DNA from: CAKOTZ01 sp964489885
GTDB taxonomy: Bacteria > Bacillota > Clostridia > TANB77 > CAG-508
Length of the DNA stretch: 17,941 bases
Direction of reading: 5' to 3'
Assembly (NCBI GenBank): GCA_964489885.1
Contig: CAZAZX010000019.1
Span: 1 to 17,941, forward strand
In this document: one piece after another, positions 13,827-17,941 of the stretch
Layout of the letters: every line of letters begins with the position of its first letter
Position numbering within the stretch: the stretch's first letter is position 1
Made by a program: the position numbers and the translations under genes
The notes under the pieces: generated by a model
What the model saw: only the letters and a program-made list of their open reading frames with translations
Told to the model about the DNA's origin: nothing
Databases searched by the model: none

Positions 13827-14258
13827 ATGAAGAAACAAAGTGGAATCACATTACTAACTTTAATGATTTATATAATAGGAATTTTAGTTGTTACTGGAAT
13901 AGTTGCTGTAATTATTAATTTCTTTATGCAAAACATAGCTCAAATGGATGACTCAACAAAAGACGCAACTGAATTTAATAAATTTAATTTAGAGTTTATT
14001 AAAGAAGTTAAAACTTATGGAAATGATGTAACAGAACCAACAGAAGTTAATGTTGAATCAGATAGTGTTAGTTTTAGCTCGGGAAATAAATATACATATC
14101 AAAATAATATGATATATAAAAATAATGTTGCTATTGCAAGAAATGTTTCAAGTTGTGAGTTCACTCTAAAAAGATATGAGGCGAAACAAATAGTGAATGT
14201 AAAAATAGGATTCAAAAACGGTTTTTCACGGAAACATAGACTATGTTGTTTCTTATGA
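13827..14258 (+). CDS. Type IV prepilin-like protein, 3' end probably frameshifted
   Basis: The N-terminus MKKQSGITLLTLMIYIIGIL resembles a type IV prepilin leader: a short basic leader ending in Gly6 followed by a long hydrophobic helix (about 7-35), although the usual Glu at +5 of the mature protein is Thr. Such proteins are cut by a prepilin peptidase and used in pili or pseudopili; no partner gene is near. The body is a small soluble domain (YTYQNNMIYKNNVAIA). The frame as read ends in RKHRLCCFL, which looks unnatural. Skipping one base near 14232 gives NIDYVVSYEEDN and a stop at 14269-14271, a far more plausible end. The start at 13827 is favoured over 13815, which abuts the AAAGGA site. 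Confidence 0.65.
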   Translation: MKKQSGITLLTLMIYIIGILVVTGIVAVIINFFMQNIAQMDDSTKDATEFNKFNLEFIKEVKTYGNDVTEPTEVNVESDSVSFSSGNKYTYQNNMIYKNNVAIARNVSSCEFTLKRYEAKQIVNVKIGFKNGFSRKHRLCCFL

Positions 14259-14299
14259 GGAAGACAACTAATTTAAGTTACATATAGGAGGCAAAATTT

Positions 14300-14653
14300 A
14301 TGAATCAAGAAGATTTATTAAATGACGAACAAATTTTGCAGCAAATAAAAGGCGATTATTGGATTAATACAATTCTTTTTATATTTGAACAAAGGAGCGG
14401 AGAAATTGTAGTTACAAACAAAAGGATTTTATTTTATAGCAAAATTTTTAATAAACTATCTTTAGATCTTGCTTTAAATTTATTAGATATAGAAATAGTA
14501 GAAAAATGTGGAGTTGGGAACCTAATTCCAATTAACCCTACTGGAGTAAAAATAAAATTAAAAAATGGAAGAGAATTTAAACTTTCGAGCTATCATTTTA
14601 ATAAATTATTTGAAACAATAGACAATTTAATAGATAATAAAAATAAACAATAA
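14300..14653 (+). CDS. Small PH/GRAM-like domain protein
   Basis: A 117-aa protein without signal or membrane segment. The pattern GEIVVTNKRILFYSK, followed by LDLLNLLDIEIVEK-like strands and VKIKLKNGREFKL, is the beta-strand order of bacterial PH/GRAM-like domains, with the 'VTNKRILF' turn as the best marker. Such domains often bind lipids or proteins, but no specific role can be stated. The start ATG is 8 bases after AGGAGG, and a strong terminator follows. It lies downstream of the prepilin-like gene and may share its transcript. Confidence 0.72.
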   Translation: MNQEDLLNDEQILQQIKGDYWINTILFIFEQRSGEIVVTNKRILFYSKIFNKLSLDLALNLLDIEIVEKCGVGNLIPINPTGVKIKLKNGREFKLSSYHFNKLFETIDNLIDNKNKQ

Positions 14654-14659
14654 AAAATG

Positions 14660-14700
14660 AAGTCTTAAAAATTTATTTTATAAATTTTTAAGACTTTTTT
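14660..14700 (+). terminator. Intrinsic terminator after PH-like gene
   Basis: A 16-bp perfect stem (left 14660-14675, right 14681-14696) with loop TTTTA, followed by a T-run. Confidence 0.88.
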
Positions 14701-14755
14701 AAGGTTAAAATGTTATATATAATATATAAAATAAATAAAAATGGAGGAAATGATA

Positions 14756-15175
14756 ATGAAAGAAAAAGTTTTAATGTTTATAATTGGTTTGCTTGTGGGA
14801 GCAATTATTGCAACTGGAGGATTTATAATTTATGAAAAAGTAAATGTACAAAATAATTCTACACAACAAAATACAAATATGCAAAATAATCAAAATCCAC
14901 AAAACTTTGGACCTGGTGGAGGAAATATGCCACCAGATATGCAAAAAGGAAACGGAGGAACACCACCAGATATGCCAAATAATGAAGATTCCATAACACA
15001 AGATTCAACAAATGGGGATTCAAATAATACTCAAATGCAAAAAAGTAAAGGTGGAATGAAAGGAAACTTTAATCCTAATCAAAGTAATAGTGGAACACAA
15101 GATGCAAACCAAGATTCAACAAAAAATAATACCAAAAAAACCACAAATTCTACAGTAAGCACAGACCAGACATAA
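14756..15175 (+). CDS. Membrane-anchored low-complexity Asn/Gln/Gly/Pro-rich protein
   Basis: A 139-aa protein with one N-terminal membrane segment (about residues 6-27, IIGLLVGAIIATGGFIIY) and an extracytoplasmic tail made almost wholly of Asn, Gln, Ser, Thr, Gly, Pro and Asp. The tail contains two copies of a G-x-PPDM unit (GNMPPDMQKGNGG and GTPPDMPNNE). Proteins of this build occur in Clostridia, but I know no assigned function; there is no LPXTG-type sorting signal. The start ATG 14756 is eight bases after GGAGG; an ATG at 14741 overlaps that site. It stands alone between two strong terminators. Confidence 0.72.
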   Translation: MKEKVLMFIIGLLVGAIIATGGFIIYEKVNVQNNSTQQNTNMQNNQNPQNFGPGGGNMPPDMQKGNGGTPPDMPNNEDSITQDSTNGDSNNTQMQKSKGGMKGNFNPNQSNSGTQDANQDSTKNNTKKTTNSTVSTDQT

Positions 15176-15178
15176 AAG

Positions 15179-15231
15179 ATGAATTAAACACTTCTTGTTA
15201 AAATTTTACAAGAAGTGTTTAATTCATTTTT
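15179..15231 (+). terminator. Strong terminator after low-complexity gene
   Basis: A perfect 20-bp stem (15179-15198 with 15208-15227) around a 9-base loop, then a T-rich tail. It is one of the longest perfect stems in the window. Confidence 0.9.
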
Positions 15232-15254
15232 ATCTAGCTTTTTTTAGGTATATT

Positions 15255-15263
15255 TGGTACAAT
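15255..15263 (+). promoter_or_regulatory. Extended -10 element ahead of rsmA
   Basis: TGG-TACAAT (TG at 15255-15256, -10 at 15258-15263). No convincing -35 is visible. Confidence 0.45.
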
Positions 15264-15288
15264 ATATAATGGAGGGAGTTAATAACCT

Positions 15289-16152
15289 ATGCAAAGTTTA
15301 TTAAATGAAACGAAATTTATTTTAGATAAATATAATTTAAGAGCTAATAAAAACTTAGGACAAAATTTTTTAATAGATGAAAATACGGTTGAACATATTG
15401 TTGAGACTGCAAATATAGGCAAAGAAGATTTGGTAATTGAAATTGGACCAGGACTTGGGACATTAACACAAAAGCTTGCCGAAAAAGCTAATAAAGTAAT
15501 TTGTATTGAATTAGATAAAAATATGGTTAATATTCTAAAAGAAAGATTTAAGTTCTACAAAAACATTGAAATTATAGAAAGCGATGTTTTGAAAATAAAT
15601 TTAAAAGAAATAATAAGAAAAGAAAAAGAAGATAAAAAGATTAGTGATGTTAAATTTGTAGCCAATCTTCCGTATTATATTACAACACCAATAATAATGA
15701 AATTACTTGAAGATAAGCTAGATGTTGAAAGTATAACTATTATGGTTCAAAAAGAAGTGGCAGAAAGATTAACAGCAGAACCTGGTTCTTCCTTATCTGG
15801 TGCAATAAGCTATGCTATTTTTTATTACACTATACCAGAAAAAGTATGCGTTGTTCCAAATACATCATTTTTACCATCTCCTAAAGTAGATTCAGAAGTA
15901 ATTAAATTAAATGTTTTAAAGAAACCATCAGTTGAAGTCGAAAATGAAGAAATGATGTTTAAAATTATTAAGACATCATTTATGCAGAGAAGAAAAACAT
16001 TAATCAATGCATTGTATAATGGGAAAATAATTTCAAATAAGGAGGAATTTGAGAAAATTCTTAAAGAATTAAATATTGACACAAGAATTAGAGGAGAAAA
16101 ACTATCTTTAAATCAATATGCAGAAATAACAAAAAAAATAATTTCTAAATAA
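15289..16152 (+). CDS. rsmA: RsmA (KsgA), 16S rRNA adenine dimethyltransferase
   Basis: RsmA dimethylates two adjacent adenosines (A1518 and A1519, E. coli numbering) near the 3' end of 16S rRNA, a late step in small-subunit assembly. The 287-aa protein shows NLGQNFL at 22-28, the SAM-binding loop EIGPGLGTLT at 51-60, CIELDKNM at 72-79, the catalytic FVANLPYYITTPI at 123-135, and the C-terminal VQKEVAERL and PSPKVDSEV blocks. The start ATG 15289 is about 10 bases after GGGAG. The often adjacent rnmV is not present. Confidence 0.96.
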   Translation: MQSLLNETKFILDKYNLRANKNLGQNFLIDENTVEHIVETANIGKEDLVIEIGPGLGTLTQKLAEKANKVICIELDKNMVNILKERFKFYKNIEIIESDVLKINLKEIIRKEKEDKKISDVKFVANLPYYITTPIIMKLLEDKLDVESITIMVQKEVAERLTAEPGSSLSGAISYAIFYYTIPEKVCVVPNTSFLPSPKVDSEVIKLNVLKKPSVEVENEEMMFKIIKTSFMQRRKTLINALYNGKIISNKEEFEKILKELNIDTRIRGEKLSLNQYAEITKKIISK

Positions 16153-16157
16153 AGGTA

Positions 16158-16186
16158 TTCACAAAAATAGCTTTTAATGTTATAAT
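16158..16186 (+). promoter_or_regulatory. Promoter for the sortase gene
   Basis: TTCACA (16158-16163), 17-base spacer, TATAAT (16181-16186), with TG at 16178-16179 (extended -10). Confidence 0.75.
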
Positions 16187-16224
16187 TAAAATGATATGAT
16201 TAAATTGGGAGAGGAGGATTGCAA

Positions 16225-17085
16225 TTGAAACGTTACAGAAATCAAATTTTGGTGACAGACAAAATTTTTATAACACCTGAGTTTAAAACAAAGAAAAAGG
16301 CATATAAATGGAATTTCATATTGTCAATTTTTTTAATTGTTTTCCTATTTTCCTACTATGTATATGCAGAATATGATAGAAATAAGAGTGAGGAAGTTTC
16401 AAAAACTTTACTTTCTGAAATGAACTTTGAGGATGAAGAAGAAGTAGATGTTTCTAAGACGATAAAAACAGAAGATAATGTTATTATTGTAATTTTAGAT
16501 CAAAATGAAGATGAAGCAGATAGTGAAAATATAAATATTGATTCAGTACAAGTTCAAGAAGATTCAACTGTGACAGCTAATGATGGTTCAACTATGGTGG
16601 TATATAATGCAAATTCTAGTAATACAGATTTTAATACTACATATACTGCAAAAGATGGAACAAAATATTCAACAGTCGCTATGATAGATATACCAAAAAT
16701 TAATGTTCACTATCCAGTAATAGCTCCTGTTAATAGAGACTTAAAAGATTATACAGCAATTTTAAAAATTTCGCCTTGTAGATATTATGGACCAGAACCA
16801 AATGAAGTTGGCAATTATTGTATAGTAGGTCATAATTATCGCAACAAAAAATTCTTTAGCAAAGCACCAACTCTTGAAAATGGTGATGTAGTTCAATTGA
16901 CAGATTCAACAGGAAGAATGATGAATTATAGAGTATATGATAAATATACGGTAGACCCATCAAACCAAGACTGTACAGATCAAAGAACAAATGGAAGAAG
17001 AGAAGTTACACTTATAACATGTACTAATGATAGCAAACAAAGATGGATAATAAAATGTGTTGAAGAATCACAATATGTTGGATAG
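16225..17085 (+). CDS. Sortase family transpeptidase with long N-terminal stalk
   Basis: Sortases cut a sorting motif on secreted proteins and attach them to the cell wall or to pilin subunits. The 286-aa protein has a basic N-terminus, one membrane helix (about 28-48), an unusually long acidic stalk (about 60-130, rich in Glu, Asp, Asn and Ser) and a C-terminal sortase barrel. The catalytic triad is visible: His203 in VGHNYRN, Cys266 in TLITCTND and Arg273 in KQRWIIK. I cannot place it firmly in a class. The start is TTG 16225, seven bases after AGGAGG; the TTG at 16219 abuts that site. No substrate gene with a sorting signal is nearby. Confidence 0.9.
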   Translation: MKRYRNQILVTDKIFITPEFKTKKKAYKWNFILSIFLIVFLFSYYVYAEYDRNKSEEVSKTLLSEMNFEDEEEVDVSKTIKTEDNVIIVILDQNEDEADSENINIDSVQVQEDSTVTANDGSTMVVYNANSSNTDFNTTYTAKDGTKYSTVAMIDIPKINVHYPVIAPVNRDLKDYTAILKISPCRYYGPEPNEVGNYCIVGHNYRNKKFFSKAPTLENGDVVQLTDSTGRMMNYRVYDKYTVDPSNQDCTDQRTNGRREVTLITCTNDSKQRWIIKCVEESQYVG

Positions 17086-17120
17086 AAAAAACAAGCAATT
17101 TCAAAAATTGCTTGTTTTTT
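17086..17120. terminator. Bidirectional terminator between sortase and XRE gene
   Basis: A 16-bp stem (17086-17101 with 17105-17120) with a 3-base loop and A/T runs on both sides, between convergent genes. Confidence 0.88.
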
Positions 17121-17359
17121 TAATCTTCTCTATCTAGATTGAGAAAAATAGGATCATTAAAGAAATCATACAATGTAATATCTAAACCATCGCAAATTCT
17201 AATAATAGTTAATAATTTAGGATTTTTACTTTTTCTATTTACAATATTATCAAGTGTCGATTGTGTTATTCCAGAAATATATGCTAACTTGTTTATTGTG
17301 ATATTTCTTTCGTCACAAATTTTAATAATTTTAGTTGATACAGCTTCAGAAATATTCAT
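17120..17359 (-). CDS. Small XRE-type helix-turn-helix regulator
   Basis: A 79-aa protein that is little more than a Cro/CI-type DNA-binding domain: ITINKLAYISGITQSTLDNI (about residues 21-40) is the helix-turn-helix, followed by a PKLLTIIRICDGLDITLYDFF segment normal for the family. The start at 17359 is chosen because GGAGG lies eight bases upstream on the minus strand; a longer start at 17374 overlaps the site. It is convergent with the sortase. It likely regulates itself and perhaps the divergent promoter at 17530, as both promoters hold the same octamer TAACCTTA in the spacer. Confidence 0.88.
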   Translation of the reverse strand: MNISEAVSTKIIKICDERNITINKLAYISGITQSTLDNIVNRKSKNPKLLTIIRICDGLDITLYDFFNDPIFLNLDRED

Positions 17360-17416
17360 AGATATAACCTCCATTTCAGAATTAATACTATTTACTGAGA
17401 GTATAACAAAGAAACT

Positions 17417-17445
17417 TTATAAAGCATTAACCTTACAAAGGTAAA
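17417..17445 (-). promoter_or_regulatory. Possible promoter for the XRE gene with inverted repeat
   Basis: On the minus strand TTTACC (17440-17445), 17-base spacer, TTATAA (17417-17422). The inverted repeat ACCTT-ACA-AAGGT (17430-17442) lies within it and could be an operator. The -35 is weak. Confidence 0.4.
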
Positions 17446-17529
17446 ATTAACATACAAAAGTTATCATATAAGCTAATAATATTATTTACAAAATATTTAT
17501 AAAAAATAACTAAAATTATAAAAAATATA

Positions 17530-17558
17530 TTGACTTTGTAACCTTATTATGTTATCAT
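17530..17558 (+). promoter_or_regulatory. Orphan rightward promoter with overlapping palindrome
   Basis: TTGACT (17530-17535), 17-base spacer, TATCAT (17553-17558). TAACCTTA lies in the spacer (17539-17546), and the imperfect palindrome TGTTATCATAACA (17550-17562) covers the -10. No ordinary gene lies downstream before the rRNA-type promoter. Confidence 0.6.
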
Positions 17559-17564
17559 AACAAT

Positions 17565-17840
17565 GTACCAAGTGACATCAAAGAAAAACATAAAGTTAAC
17601 ATTAAAAGTTGATAAAATAAATATAGATTTTGTTAATTATTTCAAATAAGGCTAATTATACTAAATAAAAATGATTACTTTAATAATTAATAAAAATATT
17701 TAAGATATCATAACTTTTCAAAGGACAAGATGAAACAGCAAAAAGCTGAAAAAAGAAAGCAATAATTCAATGAGAAGAGTTATGAATTTTTTTTGTGCTT
17801 TTTTCAGAAAAAATAACTTTGAAAAAATTAAAAAAAGATG
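17565..17840 (+). other. AT-rich gene-free stretch, possible structured transcript
   Basis: No convincing gene is seen between the orphan promoter and the rRNA-type promoter. A 12-bp stem (TCATAACTTTTC at 17708-17719 with GAAGAGTTATGA at 17774-17785, one G-T pair) is followed by a T-run at about 17787-17794, like a terminator with a large loop. A second pairing, CTGAAAAAAG (17746-17755) with CTTTTTTCAG (17798-17807), cannot form at the same time in a simple fold. An 11-codon frame (17730-17765, after AAAGGA) lies in the loop. Confidence 0.35.
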
Positions 17841-17869
17841 TTGACTTTTGTAAAAAGACATAGTATAAT
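17841..17869 (+). promoter_or_regulatory. rRNA-type promoter with A-rich upstream region
   Basis: TTGACT (17841-17846), 17-base spacer, TATAAT (17864-17869), preceded by A-runs (17808-17838) like an UP element. Confidence 0.85.
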
Positions 17870-17871
17870 AA

Positions 17872-17941
17872 AGAACGTCGCAAGACGAAAGAGTACATTG
17901 AAAAGTAAACAATAAATCCTTTAAGAAACCAAGCGGTACGT
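17872..17941 (+). other. rRNA operon leader (boxA-like), runs off the edge
   Basis: The leader begins with a hairpin CGTC-GCAA-GACG (17876-17887, GNRA-type loop). Then follows GTACATTGAAAAGTAAACA, which resembles the TTGAAAACTAAACA string of Bacillus/Clostridium rRNA leaders involved in antitermination. A 16S rRNA gene is therefore expected shortly to the right, but no mature rRNA sequence is in the window. Confidence 0.7.

Noticed and set aside
17730..17765. 11-codon plus frame after AAAGGA
   Set aside because: Too short and low in complexity to call as a gene; retained only as a note within the possible structured RNA.
17718..17912. Minus-strand open frame of 64 codons
   Set aside because: It overlaps the rRNA-type promoter and leader, has no ribosome site, and its residues reflect the AT-rich sequence.
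1..17941. CRISPR array or full insertion sequence
   Set aside because: No regularly spaced repeats of 25-40 bases and no transposase frame were seen anywhere in the window.

Overview
The window is AT-rich DNA from a low-GC, endospore-forming Gram-positive bacterium, most likely a member of the Clostridia. This rests on the tail of the sporulation regulator SpoIIID, strong Gram-positive Shine-Dalgarno sites, several TTG starts, split transketolase, a DUF421/DUF4363 pair, ScpB, a sortase, and consensus sigma-A promoters with 17-bp spacers. I cannot name a species.

Layout. 1-167 is the end of spoIIID. 214-891 (minus) is a secreted Tyr/His/Arg-rich protein of clearly higher GC than its neighbours. 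1095-1919 is a TtcA-like PP-loop tRNA thiolase and 2017-3279 a GlmU with a shortened acyltransferase helix. A 15-bp hairpin separates glmU from a convergent four-helix membrane protein (3333-3701). 3826-4882 is an overlapping YetF(DUF421)/DUF4363 pair. 4963-8732 is a compact four-gene run: transketolase N and C halves, murF and yqeK.

8733-9600 has no gene of ordinary size but is dense with signals. It holds a 185-bp foldback element made of three concentric inverted repeats, a tRNA-Met(CAT) with a perfect consensus promoter and its own terminator, and a compact locus at 9327-9582. That locus is built like the Fst/Par type I toxin-antitoxin systems. A strong promoter drives a 22-codon hydrophobic peptide. 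A convergent promoter drives an RNA of about 75 nt from the other strand. Both RNAs end in one shared hairpin. Two short direct repeats let the antisense RNA pair with the toxin start codon region. This is the most interesting item in the window.

9609-9782 (minus) is a small charged protein divergent from scpB (9948-10511), followed by proS, aspS, a prepilin-like gene with a probable terminal frameshift, a PH/GRAM-like protein, a low-complexity membrane-anchored protein, rsmA and a sortase. Then comes a small XRE-type regulator (minus) and about 390 bp without an ordinary gene. That stretch contains an orphan promoter, possible structured RNA, and finally an rRNA-type promoter and leader running off the right edge, so a ribosomal RNA operon probably starts just beyond the window.

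Most genes are housekeeping: cell wall precursors (glmU, murF), translation (tRNA-Met, proS, aspS, rsmA, TtcA-like), chromosome segregation (scpB) and pentose phosphate metabolism (transketolase). The accessory material clusters at 214-891, 8789-9600 and 17120-17840.
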